Positions 15,665-23,238 of a stretch of 64,000 nt of DNA are shown here, in pieces. The DNA is from Nitrosospira sp. 56-18. Its GTDB lineage: Bacteria; Pseudomonadota; Gammaproteobacteria; Burkholderiales; Nitrosomonadaceae. The stretch is taken from the NCBI GenBank assembly GCA_001899235.1, contig MKVR01000017.1, positions 17,876 through 81,875 of the forward strand, given 5' to 3'. The notes beneath the pieces are model-generated. The model made no database searches, was not told where the DNA came from, and saw nothing but the letters and a program-made list of their open reading frames with translations. The stretch's first letter is position 1; the number at the start of each line of letters is the position of its first letter. The translations under genes were made by a program, and so were the position numbers.

Positions 15665-17158
15665 ATGGCGGAAACGCAACAACAGGCTGCAGAAAGCGAA
15701 GCTCCGAAACTTGAGGGAAGCGAGTTTGACTCGTTATTGCAGAAAGAATTCAGGCCGAAATCCGAGGAGGCGAAGGGCGCGGTCGAGCAGGCGGTGCGCA
15801 CGCTCGCCGAGCAGGCGCTGGCGCAGACCCAGCTCATCGGCCATGACGTCGTCAAGTCCATCGAGGCCATCATCGCCGAACTCGACCGCAAGCTGTCCGA
15901 ACAGGTGAACCTGGTCATGCATCACCCGGATTTCCAGAAGCTCGAAGGCGCCTGGCGCGGGCTTCACTATCTGATCAACAACACCGAAACCGACGAGATG
16001 CTCAAGATACGCTTTATGAATATCTCGAAGAACGACCTAGGCAAAACACTCAAGCGCTACAAGGGCACCAACTGGGATCAAAGCCCCCTGTTCAAGAAAA
16101 TCTATGAGGCGGAATATGGGCAGTTCGGGGGCGAGCCATTCGGCTGCATGGTGGGCGATTATGCGTTCGACCACAGTCCGCCCGATGTGGAATTGCTCGG
16201 CGAAATGTCGAAGATTTCGGCGGCGGCCCACATGCCTTTCATCGCCGGCGCAAGCCCGACCGTCATGCAGATGGATTCCTGGCAGGAGCTTGCCAATCCA
16301 CGCGATCTGACAAAGATTTTCACCACGCCTGAATATGCCTCCTGGCGCTCTCTGCGGGAGTCGGAGGACGCCCGCTACCTGGGTCTTGCCATGCCCCGAT
16401 TCCTTGCGCGCATTCCATATGGAGCAAAGACGAGCCCGGTGGAGGAGTTCGATTTCGAGGAGGATACCGGGGCGGCCGACCACAACAAGTATACGTGGGC
16501 CAACGCGGCTTATGCCATGGCCGTCAATATCAATCGCTCTTTCAAGTTTTACGGCTGGTGTTCCCGTATTCGCGGCGTAGAGTCCGGCGGCGCGGTGGAG
16601 GGATTGCCGGTGCATACCTTTCCCACGGATGATGGGGGCGTCGATATGAAGTGCCCGACCGAGATCGCGATCAGCGACCGGCGCGAGGCGGAGCTGGCGA
16701 AAAATGGATTCATGCCGCTGCTGCACCGCAAGAACTCCGATTTTGCCGCCTTCATCGGCGCACAATCGATACAGAAGCCGTTCGAGTACGATGATCCGGA
16801 TGCGACCGCAAATGCCAATCTTTCCGCCCGGTTGCCGTATCTGTTCGCCTGCTGCCGCTTCGCCCATTATTTGAAGTGCATCGTCCGGGACAAGATCGGC
16901 TCGTTCAAGGAACGGGATGACATGCAGGTATGGCTCCAGAAGTGGATCATGAACTATGTGGACGGCGATCCCGCCCATTCCTCCGAATCCACCAAGGCCC
17001 GCAAGCCCCTGGCGGCTGCGGAAGTCGTGGTGGAAGAGGTCGAGGGCAATCCGGGCTATTACACATCCAAATTTTACCTTCGGCCCCATTATCAGCTCGA
17101 AGGCCTGACAGTATCGCTGCGGCTGGTTTCCAAACTGCCATCGGCGAAGGCAGCCTGA
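15665..17158 (+). CDS. tssC: T6SS sheath large subunit TssC
   Basis: A full-length (497 residues) TssC. Recognisable segments are 'HHPDFQKLEGAWRGLHYLIN', 'FGCMVGDYAFDHSPPDVELL', 'AAAHMPFIAGASPTVMQMDS', 'PRFLARIPYG' and the C-terminal 'NPGYYTSKFYLRPHYQLEGL'. It pairs with TssB to build the sheath that contracts to drive the Hcp-VgrG needle. The ribosome-binding site is 'aggagaaaata'. Spacing to tssB is 50 bp. Confidence 0.97.
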   Translation: MAETQQQAAESEAPKLEGSEFDSLLQKEFRPKSEEAKGAVEQAVRTLAEQALAQTQLIGHDVVKSIEAIIAELDRKLSEQVNLVMHHPDFQKLEGAWRGLHYLINNTETDEMLKIRFMNISKNDLGKTLKRYKGTNWDQSPLFKKIYEAEYGQFGGEPFGCMVGDYAFDHSPPDVELLGEMSKISAAAHMPFIAGASPTVMQMDSWQELANPRDLTKIFTTPEYASWRSLRESEDARYLGLAMPRFLARIPYGAKTSPVEEFDFEEDTGAADHNKYTWANAAYAMAVNINRSFKFYGWCSRIRGVESGGAVEGLPVHTFPTDDGGVDMKCPTEIAISDRREAELAKNGFMPLLHRKNSDFAAFIGAQSIQKPFEYDDPDATANANLSARLPYLFACCRFAHYLKCIVRDKIGSFKERDDMQVWLQKWIMNYVDGDPAHSSESTKARKPLAAAEVVVEEVEGNPGYYTSKFYLRPHYQLEGLTVSLRLVSKLPSAKAA

Positions 17159-17165
17159 GCCGGGC

Positions 17166-17411
17166 CTTATTGGCAAACGGGGGAGAAGTAGACAACAAGG
17201 AATAGATTCTTTTGCTGGGTGGCAATCATGGGTAGCAACGGTAGCAACGGTAGGATGGATGGAGTGAAACGCAACCCATCAAAAAACATCCACCCAGCAC
17301 CAGAAAGATGATGGGTTACGCTTTGCTCCACCCATCCTACACAAGCTTATTGCGGCAAGCGGGGAGAGGTGCACAACAAGGAATAAATTCTTTTACAGGG
17401 AGGCAATCATG
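17166..17411 (+). repeat. duplicated hcp leader separated by a REP pair
   Basis: The hcp 5' leader (17,346-17,411) has an older copy at 17,166-17,230. Both contain 'caacaaggaata(g/a)attctttt' followed by 'ggcaatcatgg'. A 91-bp REP pair (17,250-17,340) lies between them. The upstream copy starts a 27-codon mini-ORF at 17,228-17,311 that runs into the REP. Differences between copies show it is not recent. Confidence 0.8.
17250..17340 (-). repeat. 91-bp REP pair (BIME-like), inverted copy
   Basis: Two inverted REP units ('gtaggatggatgg...aacccatca' and 'tgatgggtt...ccacccatcctac') flank a spacer. Its reverse complement matches the elements at 20,024-20,114, 39,334-39,423 and 42,043-42,133 almost base for base. 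Confidence 0.9.
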
Positions 17412-17891
17412 GCCGTAGACATGTTTCTGAAGCTGGACGATGTGAAAGGCGAATCCTCGGACGACAAACACAAGGATGAAACGGATGTGCTGGCCTGGAG
17501 CTGGGGGATGAGCCAGTCAGGCACCACGCATATGGGCACGGGCGGGGGCGCCGGCAAGGTAAGCGTGAATGATTTATCCATCACGAAGTACGTGGACAAG
17601 GGCTCTCCCAATCTCATCATTTCCTGCTGCAACGGGAAGCACTACAAGGAGGGCGTCCTGACCGTACGCAAGGCAGGGGAAACGGCGCTCGAGTATCTCA
17701 AGATTACGATGAAGGAAGTGCTCATCTCGTCGATCTCCACTGGCGGCAGCGGGGGTGAAGACCGCTTGACCGAAAATGTCACGCTCAATTTCGCGGAATT
17801 CAAAGTGGAATACACGCCGCAGAAGGCTGATGGCAGCGGGGATGCCGCGATCGAGGCGGGATGGAAGATTGCAGCGAACGTAAAAGCGTAA
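17409..17891 (+). CDS. hcp1: T6SS tube protein Hcp (TssD), copy 1
   Basis: A 160-residue Hcp with 'MFLKLDDVKGESSDDKHKDE', 'VLAWSWGMSQSG', 'VNDLSITKYVDKGSPNLI' and 'LTVRKAGETALEYLKITMKE'. Hexameric rings of Hcp stack into the needle tube and chaperone small effectors. The ribosome-binding site 'gggaggcaatc' is good. It lies downstream of tssC, but a duplicated leader and REP pair separate the two, which could give hcp separate expression. Confidence 0.97.
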   Translation: MAVDMFLKLDDVKGESSDDKHKDETDVLAWSWGMSQSGTTHMGTGGGAGKVSVNDLSITKYVDKGSPNLIISCCNGKHYKEGVLTVRKAGETALEYLKITMKEVLISSISTGGSGGEDRLTENVTLNFAEFKVEYTPQKADGSGDAAIEAGWKIAANVKA

Positions 17892-18100
17892 GCCACTGGA
17901 CAGGGGGCTGGAATGAGCCGGCAGGCGGTTTGGGGCTTCTCTCCCCAGGGCGGCTGCAGGATGCGGAATTGAATATTCATGCGAGCATCCGTCTTTTCCT
18001 GAATACCGGATGTTGACTTCCTGCAAGCTTGCACCCGCTTCCGTGACCCGTACTCCAGCCCATTCATAACCTACCGCAATCACCCATTGGATGAAAAGCC

Positions 18101-18586
18101 ATGGCGCTCGGTGACATGTTCCTGAAGATTGAAAGCGCGCGGCAAGGCGCAATCAAGGGCGAGGCGCAGGATCAAAACCACAGGGACGAAATCGATGTAA
18201 TCGACTGGTCCTGGGGAATGGAGGCGAAAACGGCGCTGAGCGGGGGAGGGGCGAGCCCCAAGGCGACGCTGAGCGAGCTGAACATCGTCAAGCACGTGGA
18301 CAGCGCTTCGACCGGATTGATGTCCGCCATGCGCGGCAACGAACTCATCAGCAAGGCGGTGCTCACGGTGCGCAAGGCGGGCGGAGTGCCGCATGAGTAC
18401 CTGAAGATCCGGATCGAAAAGGGGCGGATAACCTCCGTAGACGTGGACGCCAGCAACTTTCCGGCAAGCGGGCAGCTATCGGAAAGGCTCAGCCTGGCTT
18501 TCCAGAAAATCAGCGTGGAGTATATTCCGCAGGGCGCCGATGGGAATCCGCGCGGGAGCATGCTGTTCGATGCCGAGATATCCTGA
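18101..18586 (+). CDS. hcp2: T6SS tube protein Hcp (TssD), copy 2
   Basis: A second, divergent Hcp of 161 residues: 'DMFLKIESARQGAIKGEAQD', 'IDVIDWSWGMEAKTALSG', 'LSELNIVKHVDSASTGLMSA', 'LTVRKAGGVPHEYLKIRIEK'. It keeps the whole Hcp core, with clear differences in loops from copy 1, so it is a paralogue rather than a fresh duplicate. Two Hcps in one cluster may form mixed or alternative tubes with different cargo. A 209-bp gap precedes it. Confidence 0.95.
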   Translation: MALGDMFLKIESARQGAIKGEAQDQNHRDEIDVIDWSWGMEAKTALSGGGASPKATLSELNIVKHVDSASTGLMSAMRGNELISKAVLTVRKAGGVPHEYLKIRIEKGRITSVDVDASNFPASGQLSERLSLAFQKISVEYIPQGADGNPRGSMLFDAEIS

Positions 18587-18617
18587 TGCAGGGCTGCAAC
18601 ACCAGAAGAAACCAGCG

Positions 18618-19451
18618 ATGAATGCTTCCGCTGCCGAACAGAGTTTACGCAATGGCGATCCCGCTGGGGCGCTCGCGCAACTCCAGGAAGCAGTTCGGGC
18701 GCATCCTTCGGATTCGAAACTGCGGATTTTTCTGTTTCAGCTCCTCGCCCTGATGGGCCAGTGGGAGCGCGCGCTGAACCAGTTGAACGTGGCGGCGGAG
18801 CTGGACCCGGCGGCGCTGGCCATGGGCCAGGCCTATCGCGAGGCACTGCGCTGCGAGGTGCTGCGGGCGCAGGTATTTGAAGGCAGAAAATCACCCATGG
18901 TCTTTGGCCAGCCGGAGCAATGGCTGGCGCTGCTTATCGAAGCGCTGCTGCTTACGGGGCAGGGCAAACATCGCGAAGCCGGGGCATTGCGCGACAGGGC
19001 GTTCGAGGAGGCGAGCGAGCCCAATGGCATGCTCGATGGCGAGCGGTTTTCCTGGATCGCCGATGCCGACAGCCGCCTTGGGCCGGTGTGCGAGGCCATC
19101 ATCAACGGCCGTTATTACTGGGTACCTTTTTCACGATTGTCGCAGGTGATTATCGATGCGCCGGAGGATCTGCGGGACATGGTGTGGATGCCCGCGCATT
19201 TCAGGTTCGATAATGGCGGCGAGAGCGTGGCGCTGATTCCCACGCGCTATCCTGGGTCCGAGGCAAGCGAAGACGGGCTGATTCTGCTTGCACGCAAGAC
19301 CATCTGGCAGGAAGCCGCCCCGGACATATACCACGGTTTGGGCCAGCGGCTGTTCGCTACCGATGCCGGTGAAACGCCGCTCATGGATGTGCGCAGCATT
19401 ACCCTGGGGGAGGGTGCCGCCGAACGGGCAAATCCCCACGACAGCAGCTGA
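18618..19451 (+). CDS. tagJ: T6SS accessory protein TagJ (ImpE/SciE)
   Basis: A 277-residue ImpE-type protein. A TPR-like N-terminus ('AEQSLRNGDPAGALAQLQEA', 'DSKLRIFLFQLLALMGQWER') is followed by the characteristic C-terminal region ('INGRYYWVPFSRLSQVIIDA', 'MVWMPAHFRFDNGGESVALI'). TagJ interacts with the sheath protein TssB and ClpV in systems that have it. The open frame starts further upstream, but ATG 18,618 fits the family and lies after the hcp2 stop. It ends one base before tssE. Confidence 0.9.
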   Translation: MNASAAEQSLRNGDPAGALAQLQEAVRAHPSDSKLRIFLFQLLALMGQWERALNQLNVAAELDPAALAMGQAYREALRCEVLRAQVFEGRKSPMVFGQPEQWLALLIEALLLTGQGKHREAGALRDRAFEEASEPNGMLDGERFSWIADADSRLGPVCEAIINGRYYWVPFSRLSQVIIDAPEDLRDMVWMPAHFRFDNGGESVALIPTRYPGSEASEDGLILLARKTIWQEAAPDIYHGLGQRLFATDAGETPLMDVRSITLGEGAAERANPHDSS

Positions 19452-19452
19452 A

Positions 19453-19965
19453 ATGGCTGAGCTTGCTCCACAGGAGCGGCTTCAGCCCGCGCTGCTCGAC
19501 CGTCTGACCGACAACGAACCGGAAAAGAAACTGGAGGCGCGCGAGGAGCGCGTGATGTCCACCGCCCGGTTGAGGCAGGCGGTCTTGCGGGATCTGGCGT
19601 GGCTGTTCAATACCACCAGGCTGGGCGGCGAAGAGCTGGCTGGTTTTCCGTTCGCGGCGCACTCCGTCATTAATTTCGGGCTTCCTGCGCTGTCTGGCGA
19701 AACCGCATCGACGCTGGATATCATCGAGCTGGAACAATCGATCCGGCAGGCAATAGTCGATTTCGAGCCGCGCATCGACCCTGCCAGCCTGCGGGTCGAA
19801 GCGGTCGTGACCGACTTGCAGCTGGACCGGCACAACGTTATCAGCGTGCAGATCCGCGGGGATTTGTGGGCTTATCCCGTGCCGCTGGAATTATTGCTCA
19901 GGACCGATGTGGACCTGGAAACCGGCCAGGTGGAAATACGCGATCTGGCCCGGTCCGGGTTCTAG
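19453..19965 (+). CDS. tssE: T6SS baseplate protein TssE (gp25-like)
   Basis: A 170-residue TssE with 'RLQPALLDRLTDNEP', 'LRQAVLRDLAWLFNTTR', 'FPFAAHSVINFGLPALSG' and the gp25 core 'SIRQAIVDFEPRIDPASLRV'. TssE is the baseplate wedge component homologous to phage T4 gp25. It starts 1 bp after the tagJ stop, so the two are coupled. A longer upstream frame only overlaps tagJ. After it a REP pair separates it from tssF. Confidence 0.95.
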   Translation: MAELAPQERLQPALLDRLTDNEPEKKLEAREERVMSTARLRQAVLRDLAWLFNTTRLGGEELAGFPFAAHSVINFGLPALSGETASTLDIIELEQSIRQAIVDFEPRIDPASLRVEAVVTDLQLDRHNVISVQIRGDLWAYPVPLELLLRTDVDLETGQVEIRDLARSGF

Positions 19966-20023
19966 GGAGGTCCTGCAGAAATCTTCGCTGGCGGTGGTGG
20001 TTTTGTGGGGTGAGGCAGCTTGC

Positions 20024-20114
20024 GTAGGATGGGTGGAGCAAAGCGTAACCCATCATTTTTCTGGTCCTGGGTAGATGTTTTTTGATGGGTTGCGTTTCAC
20101 TCCACCCATCCTAC
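20024..20114 (+). repeat. 91-bp REP pair (BIME-like)
   Basis: Outer ends 'gtaggatgggtggag' and 'ctccacccatcctac' are inverted. The inner part holds 'aacccatca' / 'tgatgggtt'. It lies in the 259-bp gap between tssE and tssF. Confidence 0.9.
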
Positions 20115-20224
20115 GGTTGCTTCTTTGTAGGGCAGATCAGTGTCTTCTGAGGAAGATGCGATTCCGTAGCGGGGCGTAAGCGCCCCGTTCCCGGTATTAT
20201 CGGTCGGCTAACACGATTATTCAC

Positions 20225-22099
20225 ATGGACCCTCGTCTGCTTCGGCACTACAACCGGGAACTCGCCTACCTGCGCGAGATGGGCGCGGAATTCGCAGCCG
20301 AATTTCCCAAGATCGCCGGCCGGCTGGGAATGGATGGCATCGAGGTTACCGATCCCTACGTGGAAAGATTGATGGAGGGGGCGGCATTTCTGGCAGCGCG
20401 AGTGCAGTTCAAGCTCGATGCCGAGTTTCCCCGCTTCACGCAGCGCCTGCTCGAAATAGTCTATCCCAACTACCTGGCGCCGACTCCATCGATGCTGATC
20501 GCCCAGCTCCTCCCGCAGCTCGTCGAAACCAATCTTGCTCAAGGCGTTGCCATTCCCGCGGGCAGTGCCATGCGCAGCCAGGTAGGAAAGGATGATCTCA
20601 CGGCTTGCGAATTCCATACGGCGCAGGAGGTGATGCTATGGCCGCTCGAAATCGTGCATGCGGAGTATTTCAGTTTCGCGCCGGACCTGCCTCTGAACAA
20701 GCTGCCGCTGCTGCAGCCGGTAAAAGGCGGGGTGCGCCTCAGGCTTAAAACCACCGCCGGACTGAATTTTTGCCAGTTGAGCATGGAGCGGCTGCGGCTG
20801 TTTTTCTCGGGGAGTGACGAGATCGCCTACAAGCTGCATGAGCTGTGCCTGGGCGCGCCGCTCGGCGTGGCGATCGCGCCCGCCGACCATCCCTGGCCCT
20901 GGCATCACTTTCTTCCTCCGCGCATGATCCTGCCCGTGGGTTACGAAGATAAAGATGCGCTGCTTCCCGTCAGCTTGCGCGGTTTTCAGGGATACCGCCT
21001 GTTGCAGGAATACTTCGCCTTTCCGCAGCGCTTCCTGTTTATCGATATCGACGGTTTAGGGCCAGCGGTGCGCAAGCACGCAGGGGATGAACTGGAGATC
21101 GTCCTGCTGTTTTCGCGTGGCGAAGCGGCGCTGGAGAACGTGGTTGATAGCGGGAATTTTTCACTGTTCTGCACGCCGGCGATCAATCTTTTTCCCAAGC
21201 GCGCCGACCGCATCCATCTTTCTGACAATACATACGAATTTCACGTGATGCCGGATCGCACGCGGCCCGTGGATTTCGAGGTTTTCGAGGTTACCGGCGT
21301 CACCGGTTATGGCGCAGGCAGCGACAGCGAACGCGCTTTTCTCCCGTTTTACGCAGCTTATCATTGGGAAATGCAGGAGAAGCAGGCCTACTTCACCATT
21401 CAGCGGGAGCCTCGCCTGCTTCCCGCGGGGAAGAGGCGCACCGGCACTCGCTCCAGTTATATCGGCAGTGAAGTCTACCTTTCCCTGGTGGACGCGCAGG
21501 AAGCGCCGTATTCCGACGATCTCCGGCAACTGGCCGTCACCACGCGATGCACCAACCGCGACCTGCCGCTACTGATGCCCCTGGGTCAGGGAAAAACGGA
21601 TTTCATGTTGGATATCGCTGCTCCTCTGGATTCCATTCGCTGCATCAAAGGGCCCTCCAAGCCTTATTCGCCGTTGTGGACCGGCGGCATCGCCTGGCAA
21701 TTCGTAAGCCATCTTTCGCTCAACTATCTTTCCCTGATGAACAGCAGCGAGCATGAAGGGGCGGCGGCGCTACGCGAAATGCTGGAGCTGTACGCCATGA
21801 GTTCCGATGGAGGCATAAAAAAGCAGATCGAGGCGGTGCGAAGGGTATCGGTAAAACCATTGGTGCGGCGGCTTCCCCTTCCCGGGCCCATTACTTTCGG
21901 CCGCGGGCTGGAGATCGGGCTGCATCTCGAAGAGCTGGGTTTCCAGGGCGGCGGCGCGTTTCTCTTCGGAAGCGTGATGGAGCGGTTCTTCGCCCGCCAT
22001 GTCTCGCTCAATTCATTCACGGAAACCGTTCTTTCTTCCGTGGAACGGGCCGAAATAATGCGATGGGAGCCGCGATGCGGAACACGCCCGATCCTTTGA
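20225..22099 (+). CDS. tssF: T6SS baseplate protein TssF (ImpG/VasA)
   Basis: A full-length TssF of 624 residues. It has the N-terminal 'LLRHYNRELAYLREMGAEFA' and 'VERLMEGAAFLAARVQFKLD', then 'PRFTQRLLEIVYPNYLAPTP'. Later signatures are 'LAVTTRCTNRDLPLLMPLGQ' and 'GGIAWQFVSHLSLNYLSL'. TssF forms the baseplate wedge with TssE and TssG around VgrG. Its 3' end overlaps tssG by 25 bp. Confidence 0.97.
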   Translation: MDPRLLRHYNRELAYLREMGAEFAAEFPKIAGRLGMDGIEVTDPYVERLMEGAAFLAARVQFKLDAEFPRFTQRLLEIVYPNYLAPTPSMLIAQLLPQLVETNLAQGVAIPAGSAMRSQVGKDDLTACEFHTAQEVMLWPLEIVHAEYFSFAPDLPLNKLPLLQPVKGGVRLRLKTTAGLNFCQLSMERLRLFFSGSDEIAYKLHELCLGAPLGVAIAPADHPWPWHHFLPPRMILPVGYEDKDALLPVSLRGFQGYRLLQEYFAFPQRFLFIDIDGLGPAVRKHAGDELEIVLLFSRGEAALENVVDSGNFSLFCTPAINLFPKRADRIHLSDNTYEFHVMPDRTRPVDFEVFEVTGVTGYGAGSDSERAFLPFYAAYHWEMQEKQAYFTIQREPRLLPAGKRRTGTRSSYIGSEVYLSLVDAQEAPYSDDLRQLAVTTRCTNRDLPLLMPLGQGKTDFMLDIAAPLDSIRCIKGPSKPYSPLWTGGIAWQFVSHLSLNYLSLMNSSEHEGAAALREMLELYAMSSDGGIKKQIEAVRRVSVKPLVRRLPLPGPITFGRGLEIGLHLEELGFQGGGAFLFGSVMERFFARHVSLNSFTETVLSSVERAEIMRWEPRCGTRPIL

Positions 22100-23127
22100 C
22101 CTATTTTCGCGCGCTTGAAGCGAAGCCGTTTGGTTTCGATTTTTTCCAGGCGCTGCGGCGCATCGACTGCCTGCATCCGCATAAGCCACGACTGGGCGAG
22201 GGATTGCGGCCGGTCGACGACGTGATCCGCCTGGGGCAGGAGCCTTCGATGGCGTTTGCGCCTGCTTCGCTCGCCTCGTTCCAGTTTCCGGAAAATGGCC
22301 GGCCAGCACGGGCGGAAGTCCGTTTTCTGGGTTTTCTGGGCCCCAATGGCCCGCTGCCGCTGCATCTCACGGAATATGCGCGCGCCCGGTTGCTGAATTC
22401 CGGGGATGCCACCTTCGTGCGGTTTCTGGATATGTTCAATCATCGCTTCCTGTTGCTTTTCTACCGCGCATGGGCCCAGGCGCAGCCGACAGCCAGTCTG
22501 GACAGGCCGCGCCACGACCGGTTCACGATCTACGTAGGGGCGCTGGAAGGCATTGCCGGCAGCAGGATGCGGCAGCGCGACGAGATTGGGGATTTCGCAA
22601 AATTATTCTTTGCCGGCTGGCTGGGGCGCCAGGTGCGCAATCGCGACGGGATCGCCGCATTGCTTGCTTCCTACTTCCGGGTGAGGGTGGCCGTGGAGGA
22701 ATTCGTGGGCCACTGGCTGCGCTTGCCGCCCCGCGACCGGACAAGGCTCTGGACGGGGGAGGCTGGCGGCCCGGCAGCGCAACTGGGGGCGGGGGCTGTG
22801 CTGGGTTCGCGCGTGTGGGACAGGCAGCATAAGTTCCGGATTCATCTGGGCCCCCTCACGCTGGGGCAGTATGAGAGCTTCCTGCCGGGGGGCAAGGCTT
22901 TGGACAGGCTGGTGGACTGGATAAGGCAATACTTCTGCTTTGAACTGGAATGGGATGTGCGGCTGGTGCTGGCGCACGACGAGGTGCCAAAAGCCAGCCT
23001 CGGGCAATTCGGCCGACTGGGGTGGACCACGTGGCTGGGCACGCGTCCCGCCGCCGACGATGCGGGCGACCTGACGCTGGATGCCGAGCGGCTCGCGTCC
23101 CACAAGCACGAGGGGCGCGCAGGTTGA
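22075..23127 (+). CDS. tssG: T6SS baseplate protein TssG (ImpH/VasB)
   Basis: A 350-residue TssG with 'FDFFQALRRIDCLHPHKPRL', 'VRFLGFLGPNGPLPLHLTEY', 'FLDMFNHRFLLLFYRAWAQA' and 'SRVWDRQHKFRIHLGPL'. It is the baseplate partner of TssF. A start at 22,063 is possible, but 22,075 has 'gggagccgcg' in front and matches the family start. The start codon lies inside tssF, indicating coupling. Confidence 0.95.
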   Translation: MRNTPDPLTYFRALEAKPFGFDFFQALRRIDCLHPHKPRLGEGLRPVDDVIRLGQEPSMAFAPASLASFQFPENGRPARAEVRFLGFLGPNGPLPLHLTEYARARLLNSGDATFVRFLDMFNHRFLLLFYRAWAQAQPTASLDRPRHDRFTIYVGALEGIAGSRMRQRDEIGDFAKLFFAGWLGRQVRNRDGIAALLASYFRVRVAVEEFVGHWLRLPPRDRTRLWTGEAGGPAAQLGAGAVLGSRVWDRQHKFRIHLGPLTLGQYESFLPGGKALDRLVDWIRQYFCFELEWDVRLVLAHDEVPKASLGQFGRLGWTTWLGTRPAADDAGDLTLDAERLASHKHEGRAG

Positions 23128-23238
23128 GGCGCTCGATGCGCCGCGCCGCTGATCCGGGGTTGATCCAGGTTAACGTTGTTGGTCCGGTTATGGCTTATAA
23201 CCGGATAGCCTGGCAGAAAAACAAGAGAGGGAGAAAGC

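Noticed and set aside
16037..17176. 379-codon minus-strand frame opposite tssC
   Set aside because: TssC motifs on the + strand are complete; this is a shadow frame.
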